From NCBI GenBank assembly GCA_002345025.1, contig DDUX01000140.1, positions 31,268 to 95,267 of the forward strand: DNA of 64,000 nt, in the 5' to 3' direction. The translations under genes and the position numbers were made by a program. This DNA comes from Candidatus Accumulibacter iunctus. GTDB taxonomy: Bacteria > Pseudomonadota > Gammaproteobacteria > Burkholderiales > Rhodocyclaceae. Of this stretch, positions 25,691 through 34,191 are shown piece after piece (the first letter of the stretch is position 1; each line of letters begins with the position of its first letter). Under the pieces are notes generated by a model. It had not been told where the DNA came from, did not search any database, and worked only from the letters and a program-made list of their open reading frames with translations.

Positions 25691-26194
25691 TCAGGGTCCG
25701 CCGCCCTGCCAGCACGCGAACCACTCGCTCAGCGTGCGGACTTCGCCAAGACCGGCAAGCTGGTGGTCGATGGCATCGTGGTTGCCCCAGACGACATCGG
25801 CCAGTGCACAACTGGCGACGCGTGCCTCGATGTCGTGGCAGTACAGCCCGAGTTCGCGCTGGACGTAGAAGCCGTAGGTACGGCAGGCGACCGGTCGCCA
25901 GGCGTAGACCGTGCAGGCACCTGCCGCCCGGTCGAGAAGCGGGCAGACGAGCGGACCCTGCGGCCGACCGTCGAGATCCGCGACGTCGACGGCGAACTGA
26001 CGCAAACGTTCCACCGGCAACTTGGCCAGCCCTTCGCGCAGCAGATCCCATTCCGCGGCCGTCAGCCGCGGCTCGGCGGCGAGCCGCCGACAGCAAGCGT
26101 CGCAGCCCTGCGCGCACTGCCAGTCGGGCCGGCTACCGCGGATCGCCTGCACGCGCGAGTCGATCTCCAGATGCAGTTGAGCTAGTGTGGTCAT
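25691..26194 (-). CDS. YkgJ-family zinc/iron-chelating domain protein
   Basis: A 167-residue small protein with the clustered cysteines of the YkgJ (CxxCxxCC) family: CAQGCDACCRR near residues 27-37, then CPLLDRAAGACTVYAWRPVACRTYG, and a further Cys pair (YCHDIEARVASC). The family is thought to bind zinc or an iron-sulfur cluster; function is unknown. Start at 26194 was preferred over the 53-residue upstream extension, which is basic and lacks features. It converges with dtd over a 170-bp gap in which I see no clear terminator. Confidence 0.78.
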   Translation of the reverse strand: MTTLAQLHLEIDSRVQAIRGSRPDWQCAQGCDACCRRLAAEPRLTAAEWDLLREGLAKLPVERLRQFAVDVADLDGRPQGPLVCPLLDRAAGACTVYAWRPVACRTYGFYVQRELGLYCHDIEARVASCALADVVWGNHDAIDHQLAGLGEVRTLSEWFACWQGGGP

Positions 26195-26567
26195 CGTTCG
26201 TCCGGCGCCGATTGTAACCGCCGGCAGCGCACCGGTGCAGGCCTGGCGCGGGCCTCGAACAGCGCGCGGCGATCGTCGGCGGCAATCCTGAAAAGATAAG
26301 ACATGGCGGCCTCGCTGACACGCCCGGCGTACGCTTTTGGCGCCTCGACCCACCCGCGCCCGACGTCACCAAGCCTTGGTCTTCAGCGGCAGCCCATCGG
26401 GCGACTCTCACTGCCACGAGTGAACCCGGGTAAACGAGGCGCTGCCGGGAGATCGAAGGAGGAGTTGCTGCACGACGGCACTGCCGGCGCATCCGCCGGC
26501 TCGTGAAGCTGGCGAGCGGCTGGCGTCCCCACGGCAAGACGAACTGTTCCCCGCTTTCAGGGCAGAC
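26195..26567. other. No recognisable gene
   Basis: Upstream of the YkgJ gene I find no coding frame with family resemblance on either strand. Short minus-strand frames around 26480-26590 vaguely resemble transposase fragments but cannot be assigned. The stretch borders the decayed region that runs to tRNA-Glu at about 30.0 kb. Confidence 0.5.
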
Positions 26568-26960
26568 GTGCGCGTAGAGATCCAACACAACAGACGAATA
26601 GCATCACAGGGCCTTTGGCGGAAACCACCAAGCCCCGACCCTGGGATGTGGCCGCCACACCGATGCAAATATCTGCGGGCCCGCGGCCATCGCTGGCTGG
26701 CGATGCTCGAATCCGGCAAAGCCAAATCGATCACCGAACTGGCTGCCGGCGAGAAGGTCGACAGCAGCCATATGTGCCGCATGCTCAACCTGACCACGCT
26801 GGCGCCCGACATTGTGGCGGCGATCCTGGATGAAACCTTGCCTCGGCACGTCACCGTGCGTGCGCTGGCAATCAGTCCACCGGTGTTGTGGGAGGAGCAG
26901 CGGGAGCGGATTGGGGCGGTTGGCGAGGAACTACCGCCGGCCGGACCTGCAGCATCCTGA
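26568..26960 (+). pseudogene. Recombinase-associated ParB-like helix-turn-helix protein, probably a remnant
   Basis: Translated residues from about 36 onward (GHRWLAMLESGKAKSITELA, then VDSSHMCRMLNLTTLAPDIV, then VLWEEQRERIG) match the small ParB/HTH-like proteins usually encoded next to large serine recombinases in proteobacteria. The first ~35 residues (PSPDPGMWPPHRCKYLRARG) do not match and the usual ALARAHRW-type opening is altered, so the 5' end appears damaged or the start lies elsewhere. No intact recombinase is adjacent. The identification is from family memory; it could still be a functional short gene. Confidence 0.5.
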
Positions 26961-27121
26961 TCCATGCGAAGTGGTGGTCAAGAGCGTCTTGCTGGCAAAT
27001 TCATCGCTCATTGCCAAATGGATCTGAATTAAATCCGAGTCATTCTGTACGGCAGCGCGCATAGAAGAAGAAGGACTGCGGGTATCATGGGGCCAACCCA
27101 CCCCTGCGAGTGCGCCTCACG

Positions 27122-27868
27122 ATGACTATTTCTCCCGCCCCGTCCGTCGCCGCACTGCCGGGCATCGACTGGGTCGAAATACCCGGTGGCGACTACATCT
27201 ACCAGGACGGAAAGAGTTGCACGCTGCCGACCTTCTATATGGCACGCCACACGATCACCAATGTGCGCTACCAAGCCTTCATCGACGCCGGCGGCTATGA
27301 CGACGAGCGCTGGTGGCACCGCATCAAGCGCACGAAGCCGCAAGAGTCGCGCTGGCCGCAAGCGACACGGCCCTGCACCAGCGTCAACTGGAACGAGGCA
27401 GTGGCTTTCAGTCGGTGGCTCAGCGAGCAACTCGGCTACACCGTTCGGCTGCCGACCGAAGAGGAATGGGAACGCGCGGCCCGCGGCCGCGATGGCCGAG
27501 CCTTTCCCTGGGGCGACGATTACAGCACGGGCTACGCCAACATCAATGAAACTTGGGACAACGCCGGCGAGTGCAAGCTCGAACAGACCACAGTCGTCGG
27601 CGCGTATCCGCAGGGCGCATCGAGCGAAGGCGTGCTGGACCTGGCCGGCAACGTCTGGGAATGGTGTCTGAAGAAACATGAACATCCCGAGGAAATCGAG
27701 CCCGATACCAGTGGCGATGCGCGCGTACTGCGCGGGGGCTCCTGGTATGGCAATCCGGACGCCGTGCGCAGCGCCGAGCGCAACTGGAATGACCCCGGCG
27801 AGCAGGTCGACAACGTCGGCTTTCGTCTGGTGTCGTCTGGCCCAATGGACGACGCCTTTCGCGGGTAG
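27122..27868 (+). CDS. Formylglycine-generating-enzyme-like (SUMF1/C-type-lectin fold) protein
   Basis: A 248-residue soluble protein of the FGE-sulfatase family. PGGDYIYQDG and the HTITNVRYQAFIDAGGY segment open the domain; CTSVNWNEAVAFSRWLSEQL, RLPTEEEWERAARG and GNVWEWC are the family landmarks; the C-terminus is VLRGGSWYGNP, ending in NVGFRLV. No signal peptide is seen. The paired active-site cysteines of true sulfatase-activating enzymes are not evident, so it is more likely an EgtB/PvdO-like or purely structural member. The C-terminal layout also matches variable regions of diversity-generating retroelement targets. ATG at 27122 was chosen; a GTG four codons earlier is possible. The neighbours give no functional clue. 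Confidence 0.8.
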   Translation: MTISPAPSVAALPGIDWVEIPGGDYIYQDGKSCTLPTFYMARHTITNVRYQAFIDAGGYDDERWWHRIKRTKPQESRWPQATRPCTSVNWNEAVAFSRWLSEQLGYTVRLPTEEEWERAARGRDGRAFPWGDDYSTGYANINETWDNAGECKLEQTTVVGAYPQGASSEGVLDLAGNVWEWCLKKHEHPEEIEPDTSGDARVLRGGSWYGNPDAVRSAERNWNDPGEQVDNVGFRLVSSGPMDDAFRG

Positions 27869-28134
27869 CATCGAAGCGATTTGGCCAACCATTCGACCGT
27901 CCAATGCTGGGGTCAGCAGAAGGATATGATTCCCTGGCGACCAGATTGTACAGCGGCAGCGTGAATGAGGCCGATTGCCGCAGAATCTTCTCTTGGGTGC
28001 GTGTCGAGCCGGTATCGACGGCCAAGCCTGAGGCGACGCAGCAAGCGCCCTCAAATTGGGCGAGTCCACGTGGCCACCCTTGGTGACCAGCGGTCGGGCA
28101 TGCCTCGGCGTCACGATGGCGAAAGGAAACGGCG

Positions 28135-29436
28135 ATGAATACCATGAGCAGCGCTCAGTGGTTCCTGCTCGTCGGCGGCCTGTTGCTCAGCATGGGGCTG
28201 AGCCGGCCCACGCTCGGTCGACTTCCGGTGACCTCGGCGATCATCTACCTGCTCGTCGGCCTGGTCGTCGGACCGACGGTGTTGAATGTCTTTCATTTCA
28301 ATCCGCTCAAGCAGTCGGCGCTGCTCGAGGTTCTGACCGAGGCAGTGGTGCTGATCTCGCTCTACGCTGCCGGCGTCAAGATGCCGGTGCCGGTGAGACG
28401 GCAGCGCTGGCTGACACCGATCCTGCTCGCCGTCCTGTCGATGGCGTTGACGGTCGGCTTGGTTGCGGCGTTTGCCCACTATCTGCTCGGCTTGCCGCTG
28501 GGTGCCGCCGTGCTGCTCGGGGCGATCGTCGCGCCCACCGACCCGGTGCTCGCCACCGACGTGCAGATCCGCCATCCCGGCGACCGCGACCAACTCCGCT
28601 TCACGCTCACCTGCGAGGCCGGCATGAACGACGGTACGGCCTTCCCACTGGTGATGCTCGGCCTCGGCCTGCTCGGCCTGCATCAGTTGGGAGACCTCGG
28701 GCTGCGCTGGCTCCTGGTTGATGTCCTGTGGGCCACGGCCGCGGGCATCCTTGTCGGCGTGCTGTGCGGCGTGACGCTGGCTCATCTGGGAAAACGACTG
28801 CGCGGCGAGGGAAACGAGCATCAGCTGATGGACGATTTCCTCGGGCTTGGCCTGATCGGGTTAGTTTACGGCCTGTGCCTTTTGCTGAGCGCCTGGGGTT
28901 TCCTGGCCGTGTTCTTCGCCGCGGTCGCCTTGCGCCAGACCGAGCAGAGGCTTGCCGAAGTTGCCGCGCCGGCTGCGGGAGTCGCCGAGCGAATTGAGGG
29001 CGCCGACGCCATACGCGGAGCACCGCCTTCGGTGAGCGGCGGCTCGCTGATATTCAAGGAGCACCTCGAACGGCTGTCCGAGGTGTTGTTGATCCTGCTC
29101 ATCGGCGGCTCCCTGTTCCTCGATTCGTGGAGTTGGCGGGCGGTCGCTCTCGCCGCCTTCCTCTTCGTGGTCGCCCGCCCGCTGAGCGTGCTCGTGGGAC
29201 TGCTCGGCTCAGGCAACTCATGGCGAATATGCGGCTTGGCGGGCTGGTTCGGGGTCCGCGGTATCGGCTCGCTCTACTACCTGATGTACGCTATCGAGCA
29301 CGGGTTGCCGGAGGGGATCGCACTCGAACTCATCCACATGACTCTGATTGTCGTGACGCTGTCAATCCTGGTTCACGGCATCAGCGTCAAGCCGCTGATG
29401 GAACGTTTCTGGAGCCGGCGAGGACGCAGCCACTGA
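28135..29436 (+). CDS. Na+/H+ antiporter, CPA1/NhaP type
   Basis: A 433-residue polytopic membrane protein with about twelve helices. The ion-binding helices are recognisable: GAAVLLGAIVAPTDPVLATD (TDP motif) and LTCEAGMNDGTAFPLVMLGL (the equivalent of the conserved ND pair), followed by the C-terminal GWFGVRGIGSLYYL motif of CPA1 exchangers. AAAGGAAA lies 6-13 bp before the ATG. It would exchange Na+ or K+ for protons. It sits alone inside the otherwise decayed 26-30 kb stretch. Confidence 0.9.
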   Translation: MNTMSSAQWFLLVGGLLLSMGLSRPTLGRLPVTSAIIYLLVGLVVGPTVLNVFHFNPLKQSALLEVLTEAVVLISLYAAGVKMPVPVRRQRWLTPILLAVLSMALTVGLVAAFAHYLLGLPLGAAVLLGAIVAPTDPVLATDVQIRHPGDRDQLRFTLTCEAGMNDGTAFPLVMLGLGLLGLHQLGDLGLRWLLVDVLWATAAGILVGVLCGVTLAHLGKRLRGEGNEHQLMDDFLGLGLIGLVYGLCLLLSAWGFLAVFFAAVALRQTEQRLAEVAAPAAGVAERIEGADAIRGAPPSVSGGSLIFKEHLERLSEVLLILLIGGSLFLDSWSWRAVALAAFLFVVARPLSVLVGLLGSGNSWRICGLAGWFGVRGIGSLYYLMYAIEHGLPEGIALELIHMTLIVVTLSILVHGISVKPLMERFWSRRGRSH

Positions 29437-29810
29437 GCAGCTTTTCCAGCGTCAGGCGACCATCGGCGATCTTCGACACGGGGGTTGTAGGCCCAAAGCC
29501 CACAAGATTCCGTGAACTCGCACGATGTTCGATCGGGCCAGGCTTGCCTCCTGTTCGAGGTCGACGCCATTGGCCATCGGCTCTTGGCTCACCGCCTCGG
29601 CTGACCACCAGCCCTTTCTACTCGCGCGGTACTCTGGCTGGCTGTGAGGGTGTGCCTAACGGAAGAGATGTCGAACTCGTCCTGAGCAAACTCGACAACC
29701 CCGCAGCACCTCGCAATCGCCGGCACCCGCACCTGACATCCTTCGCTGATCACGGACGAAGAGGCCGAACTCATCATGGCAGGCATCGCAACCCGCAAGA
29801 GCTGGTATCG
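29437..29810. other. No recognisable gene
   Basis: Between the antiporter and the recombinase-like fragment I see no intact coding region on either strand. Several short frames overlap with no family resemblance. The stretch probably belongs to the same decayed segment. Confidence 0.5.
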
Positions 29811-30027
29811 ATGGAATCGGAAGGGGCGGCGATGACGGTGTGTGCAGTCATCACGCCGGACACGGCGCACAGGCTGCTCCGAACGATTCTGAATGATCTG
29901 AACAACAACCCGGACGGGCTGCGTGACGCGATTCACCGACTGATCGATCGGATCGAATCAACCCCAGAAACCTTTGATGCGATGAGGTATTACCGCATCC
30001 GCCCGCTCGTCAAAAGCGGGGAACTGG
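29811..30027 (+). pseudogene. Possible C-terminal fragment of a site-specific recombinase next to tRNA-Glu
   Basis: An open frame reads LRDAIHRLIDRIESTPETFD, then AMRYYRIRPL, and runs on into the antisense of tRNA-Glu as VASPRGFEP. The IxRLIDRIExxPET and YRI elements resemble the end of large serine recombinases, which often terminate inside a tRNA target. Everything N-terminal to this is missing. The final VASPRGFEP is simply the tRNA read backwards, so the evidence rests on about 40 residues. Confidence 0.3.
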
Positions 30028-30103
30028 TGGCGTCCCCACGGGGATTCGAACCCCGGTACCTACCGTGAAAGGGTAGTGTCCTGGGCCTCTAGACGATGGG
30101 GAC
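30028..30103 (-). tRNA. tRNA-Glu (anticodon TTC)
   Basis: The minus strand folds as a full cloverleaf. The acceptor stem GTCCCCA pairs with TGGGGAC, followed by G and an encoded CCA. The anticodon stem is CTACC/GGTAG with loop CTTTCAC, giving TTC, and the T loop is GTTCGAATC. It lies 20 bp downstream of tRNA-Ala and should be processed from the same transcript. Confidence 0.97.
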
Positions 30104-30123
30104 CCGGAACTTCTTTCGGCTTG

Positions 30124-30199
<76 letters not shown>

Positions 30200-30216
30200 G
30201 CCCGAAAGAAGCGGCG

Positions 30217-30245
30217 ATTATAGGCAGTCAACCTGCCGCTGTAAA
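30217..30245 (-). promoter_or_regulatory. Sigma70 promoter of the tRNA-Ala-tRNA-Glu operon
   Basis: On the minus strand, TTTACA (30240-30245) is separated by exactly 17 bp from a perfect TATAAT (30217-30222). The -10 is followed by a GC-rich discriminator (CGCCGC), as in stringently controlled stable-RNA promoters. The predicted transcript starts about 10 bp before tRNA-Ala. Confidence 0.88.
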
Positions 30246-30317
30246 GCGCGAATCGCTGCCCTTCCCGCGCCCGGCGCGAGCAGGTCGTGCCCGGCCGGCG
30301 CGGCAAGCCGCGCGGCA

Positions 30318-31736
30318 TCACGCACTGCGCGTAGACGGCAACGCGCCGCGGCCGGCGCGCGCGAGCCGTTCGAGGGCAGTGGCGCGCGGAAAAAGCGCGA
30401 CCAGCGCATCGACCGATGGCGTCTGCTCGAGACCGGTCAGGAGGACGCGCACTGGCATCGCCAGCTTCGGCATCTTGACGCCGTGCCGGGCGACGCAGTC
30501 CTTGATCAGCGCGCCGATCGCCGCCGTCTGCCAGGGAACTTCGGCGAGCGCGGCAGCGAAGTCTTCCACCAGCGGCAGCGTCTCGGGCGTCAGGTGGCGG
30601 GCCAGCAGTCCGCTCGGTGGTTGCAGGTCGATGTAGAACAGCTCGGCGATATCGGCCAGTTCGTTGAGGTTGCTGACGCGCTCCTTGTGCAGTTCGATGA
30701 TCGCCGCCAGCGACGGCGTCTCGCTGACGACGACGCCGCGCGCCGCCAGCCGCGGGCGGACCAGGGCAGCCAGGCGACCGGCGTCGCTCCGCCGCAGGTA
30801 ATGCGCGTTCAGCCAGTTGAGCTTCTCGCTGTTGAACTGGGCCGCCGACGGCGTGATGTGGTCGAGTTCGAACCAGTCGCAGAACTGCTGCATCGAGAAA
30901 ATCTCGTCGTCGTCGTGCGACCAGCCGAGACGGGCGAGGTAGTTGAGCACCGCCTCCGGCAGGTAGCCCGCATCGTCGTACTGCATGACGCTTACCGCGC
31001 CATGGCGTTTCGACAGCTTCTGGCCATCGTCGCCAAGGATCATGGACAGGTGCGCGTAGAGCGGCACCTGTGCACCGAGCGCCTGCAGGATGTTGATCTG
31101 TCGTGGCGTGTTGTTGACGTGGTCATCACCGCGGATGACGTGCGTGATGCCCATATCCCGGTCATCGACGACGACACAGAAGTTGTAGGTCGGCGAACCA
31201 TCGGCGCGGGCGATCACCAGGTCGTCGAGTTCGCCGTTGGCGACTTCGATGCGTCCCTTGACCAGATCGTCCCAGGCGACCACGCCATCCACGGGATTGC
31301 GGAAACGGACCACCGGCTGCACGCCCGCCGGTGGCATCGGCAGCACCTTGCCGGGCTCCGGGCGCCAGCGGCCGTCGTAACGCGGCTTGCGACCCTGCTC
31401 GCGCTGCTCCGCGCGCAGGCGGTCGAGTTCGTCGGACTGCATGTAGCAATGATAGGCGGTGCCGGCGGCGAGCATTTCGGCAATCACCTCACGATAACGC
31501 ACCATGCGCTGCGTCTGGTAGAAGGGGCCCTCGTCGTGCGCGAGCCCGAGCCATTGCATGCCGTCGAGGATCGCCTGCACGGCCTCGGGAGTCGATCGGA
31601 CGAGATCGGTGTCCTCGATGCGCAGAATGAAGCTGCCGCCGTGGCGACGGGCGTAGGCCCACGAGAAAAGTGCGGTACGTGCGCCACCGACATGCAGAAA
31701 GCCGGTTGGCGAGGGAGCAAAGCGGGTGCGGATCAT
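30318..31736 (-). CDS. gltX: Glutamyl-tRNA synthetase
   Basis: Class Ib synthetase of 472 residues charging tRNA-Glu. The HIGH motif appears as FLHVGGART near residues 13-21 after RFAPSPTG, and the KMSKS loop as GQKLSKRHGAV. The C-terminal helical anticodon-binding domain is complete. The start at 31736 is the canonical MIRTRFAPSPTG; the longer frame overlaps the divergent transferase gene. It is followed by the tRNA-Ala/tRNA-Glu operon, which has its own promoter, so the enzyme and its tRNA are neighbours. Confidence 0.97.
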   Translation of the reverse strand: MIRTRFAPSPTGFLHVGGARTALFSWAYARRHGGSFILRIEDTDLVRSTPEAVQAILDGMQWLGLAHDEGPFYQTQRMVRYREVIAEMLAAGTAYHCYMQSDELDRLRAEQREQGRKPRYDGRWRPEPGKVLPMPPAGVQPVVRFRNPVDGVVAWDDLVKGRIEVANGELDDLVIARADGSPTYNFCVVVDDRDMGITHVIRGDDHVNNTPRQINILQALGAQVPLYAHLSMILGDDGQKLSKRHGAVSVMQYDDAGYLPEAVLNYLARLGWSHDDDEIFSMQQFCDWFELDHITPSAAQFNSEKLNWLNAHYLRRSDAGRLAALVRPRLAARGVVVSETPSLAAIIELHKERVSNLNELADIAELFYIDLQPPSGLLARHLTPETLPLVEDFAAALAEVPWQTAAIGALIKDCVARHGVKMPKLAMPVRVLLTGLEQTPSVDALVALFPRATALERLARAGRGALPSTRSA

Positions 31737-31917
31737 GGTCGCTGGTCGCAATCGGAAAAGCCACCATTCTAGTGGAAGCGCCGACCCCGGCGGCCACAGC
31801 CGTGGCATCGGTGGCGTGCAGCACGCCGCCTGAGCCCGCCGCGAGCCACGACCAGGGGCCGCTGCGGTGGCCAGCGACCGGCTTCCCGCTCGTCGCCGCA
31901 TCGCGTATCCTTGGCCA

Positions 31918-33483
31918 ATGGGCATTCGTGGAGTGATCGCGGCGTCGGAGCCGCACACGGCGGCAGCCGGAGCGCGCCTGCTGCGACGCGGCGGCAACGC
32001 GGTCGACGCGATCGTCGCCGCCAAGCTGACGGCGACCGTCACCGAACTGCCGCTGACCTCGCTTGGCGGCGGTGGCGCCTGCATCTGGGGTGACGCGCGC
32101 GATGGCTATGAAGTGCTCGACTTCTTCGCCGCGGCACCGGGAATCGGGCTCACACCCTGGCCGGTCCTGGACTTCGCACCGATCACTGTCGACTTCGGCG
32201 AGACCAGCCAGGTCTTCCATATCGGCAAGGGAGCGGCTGCGGTGCCGGGTGAACTCGTCGGTCTGCTCGCCTTGCACCGACGCGCCGGCCGCCTGCCCCT
32301 GCACGAGGTCGTCGCACCGGCGGTGGCATGGGCGCGGGACGGTTTTCCGGTCAGCCCGCAGATCGCGATGATTGCCGCCCTGATCGCGCCGATCGCCAGC
32401 CACTCACGCACGGTGCAGCGCCTGTTCCTGCCCGCAGGGCGGCTACCACATGCGGGCGACCGCCTGTCCAACCCGGAACTCGGAGACTTCCTGCAGGCAC
32501 TGGGAGACGGCAGTCCAAGTGCCCAGGTGGCGATGTACGGGGCCGCGCTGGTCGAGCACTTCGGGCCGGCGCACGGGGGGCTGCTCACGGACCAGGATGT
32601 CGCGGCCTACGCGCCGGTGACGCGCGCGCCGCTGCGCATTCCCTTCGGGCCCCATACGGTGCTGACGAACCCGCCACCGTCGGCCGGTGGTGGCTTGATC
32701 GGCGCCGGACTGCGCATCGCCGAGGAACTCGGTGTCGGTCGCGAGGAGTTCCTTTCGCGGGCGCATCAACTGGTCATCGCAGCCGTCCTGGCGACGGTTT
32801 CCGAAGTGCGTCGTACGGGCTACGACGACCGCCTGCACGCCGACCCGGAAGCAATCCGGCGACTGGTCGCCGGCGGCGGGCTGCCGCAATGGACCCGCCA
32901 TGCCCGCGCGCTCTGCGTCGAGAACCGCCTCGGGGCGACCACCCACATCTCGACAATTGATGCCGAGGGCATGGCAGCGGCGATGACCACAAGCAACGGC
33001 GAGGGCTGCGGGCACGCGCTGCCGGGGCTCGGGATTCACGTCAATAACTTCCTCGGCGAGGACGACATCAATCCCCTCGGCTTCCACCGGCTGGCAGCGG
33101 GCAGCCGCATGAGCACCATGATGTCGCCAACCATCGTCCTCGCCGGTGACCGACCCTGCCTGGCACTTGGCAGCGGCGGTTCGAACCGGATTCGCAGCGC
33201 CATCCTGCAGGCGCTGCTGAATGTGCTGGCCTATCGACGTCCACTGGACGAAGCGGTGAACGCCTCCCGCCAGCACGTCGAAGGCAGACAGCTGTGGTTC
33301 GAAAGCGGCGGCCTCGATACCGAAGCCGCCACGGCGCTGCAAGCGGTCTGGCCTGGCGCCACCCGATTCGACTCGGCAAGCATGTTCTTTGGCGGCGTGA
33401 ACTGTGTCGCCAGCAGCGACGGACAGCTGAGCGGTGCTGGCGACCGCCGGCGCGGCGGCGTGGTCATGGTTGCCGAGAGCTAG
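31918..33483 (+). CDS. Gamma-glutamyltransferase family protein
   Basis: A 521-residue Ntn-hydrolase of the gamma-glutamyltranspeptidase family. The start of the large subunit is GVIAASEPHTAAAGARLLRR with GGNAVDA; the autoprocessing site is the Thr near residue 341 in ATTHISTID, which becomes the catalytic N-terminus of the small subunit; GSGGSNRIRS is the oxyanion/substrate loop. No signal peptide is present, unlike periplasmic glutathione-degrading GGTs, so a cytoplasmic role (gamma-glutamyl or acyl-amide hydrolysis) is likely. Start ATG at 31918 is adopted without a clear ribosome binding site. It is divergent from gltX. Confidence 0.85.
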   Translation: MGIRGVIAASEPHTAAAGARLLRRGGNAVDAIVAAKLTATVTELPLTSLGGGGACIWGDARDGYEVLDFFAAAPGIGLTPWPVLDFAPITVDFGETSQVFHIGKGAAAVPGELVGLLALHRRAGRLPLHEVVAPAVAWARDGFPVSPQIAMIAALIAPIASHSRTVQRLFLPAGRLPHAGDRLSNPELGDFLQALGDGSPSAQVAMYGAALVEHFGPAHGGLLTDQDVAAYAPVTRAPLRIPFGPHTVLTNPPPSAGGGLIGAGLRIAEELGVGREEFLSRAHQLVIAAVLATVSEVRRTGYDDRLHADPEAIRRLVAGGGLPQWTRHARALCVENRLGATTHISTIDAEGMAAAMTTSNGEGCGHALPGLGIHVNNFLGEDDINPLGFHRLAAGSRMSTMMSPTIVLAGDRPCLALGSGGSNRIRSAILQALLNVLAYRRPLDEAVNASRQHVEGRQLWFESGGLDTEAATALQAVWPGATRFDSASMFFGGVNCVASSDGQLSGAGDRRRGGVVMVAES

Positions 33484-33629
33484 CGACGACTGCCGCGCGC
33501 CACGGCAGGCCGAAACCGGCCAGACCGCGCAGCACCGCCGGCTGCGACCTGGCCCCACCCGACGGACGCCCTCCTGGCTCCGGCAAGCAGCAACGGCGAT
33601 CCGTCGCCAGCGAAGCCGCGTCCGCCAAC

Positions 33630-34112
33630 TCAGGCGCGCGGGGGCGGCGGGAGCTTCAGCACGTCACGGATCTCGTCGAGGCTGGCGGGAACCCGTTTGA
33701 CAATGGCGTCGGCAGCCTGCTGATTCGCCTTGGCAACGATCTCGGCAAGCTCGCGCATCCTGCTGACGGCGGTCTCGAAAGCCTTCTTCGCCAACTCGGT
33801 TTCGGCCGCCACCAGTTGCTGCGGCGAACCGACCCCGCTCAGGCCACCGATCGCCGACGTCATCTCCTGTATGGTCTCCTGCAGGATTTTCAGCTGCCAT
33901 TCGCCGACCGCCTTGACGCCCTCCATCGCGGCACGGTTGGCGGCGTTGAGCGCCTCCAGGTTGTCACGCTGGCTGGCCACCAGTGCGTCCATGTTGAGGC
34001 CCGGCACCTCGAGCCTGGCGAGTGCGTTCAGCAACTGCTCGCTTCCCTTGCTCATGTCCAGGCTGCTCAACGCCCGCAGCCAGTCGGCCATCTGTTTCGA
34101 CATCTCCGTCAT
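33630..34112 (-). CDS. Phasin family protein (polyhydroxyalkanoate granule-associated)
   Basis: A 160-residue, mostly alpha-helical amphipathic protein of the phasin family. The characteristic core reads LVASQRDNLEALNAANRAAM, followed by a Glu/Ala/Gln-rich helix and a Pro-rich tail (LPPPPRA). Phasins coat polyhydroxybutyrate granules and control their size. GGGAG lies 7 bp before the ATG. The next gene upstream on the same strand is a PHB-depolymerase-like esterase, supporting a polymer-storage context. Confidence 0.88.
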   Translation of the reverse strand: MTEMSKQMADWLRALSSLDMSKGSEQLLNALARLEVPGLNMDALVASQRDNLEALNAANRAAMEGVKAVGEWQLKILQETIQEMTSAIGGLSGVGSPQQLVAAETELAKKAFETAVSRMRELAEIVAKANQQAADAIVKRVPASLDEIRDVLKLPPPPRA

Positions 34113-34191
34113 TTCCGTTCTCCCAATAAAATCGACGCCTTGTGGGCTGCCGGCAGCCTGCCCGCGCTTCAGGACTGCTGGCGCGCAAGCC

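Noticed and set aside
26480..26590. Minus-strand peptide vaguely like a transposase DDE segment (LDLYAHVCPESGEQFVLPWG)
   Set aside because: The resemblance is too weak and short to assign to an insertion sequence family, and no terminal repeats were seen.
30028..30068. Plus-strand protein end VASPRGFEP
   Set aside because: This is only the reverse complement of tRNA-Glu read as protein and gives no evidence of a gene by itself.
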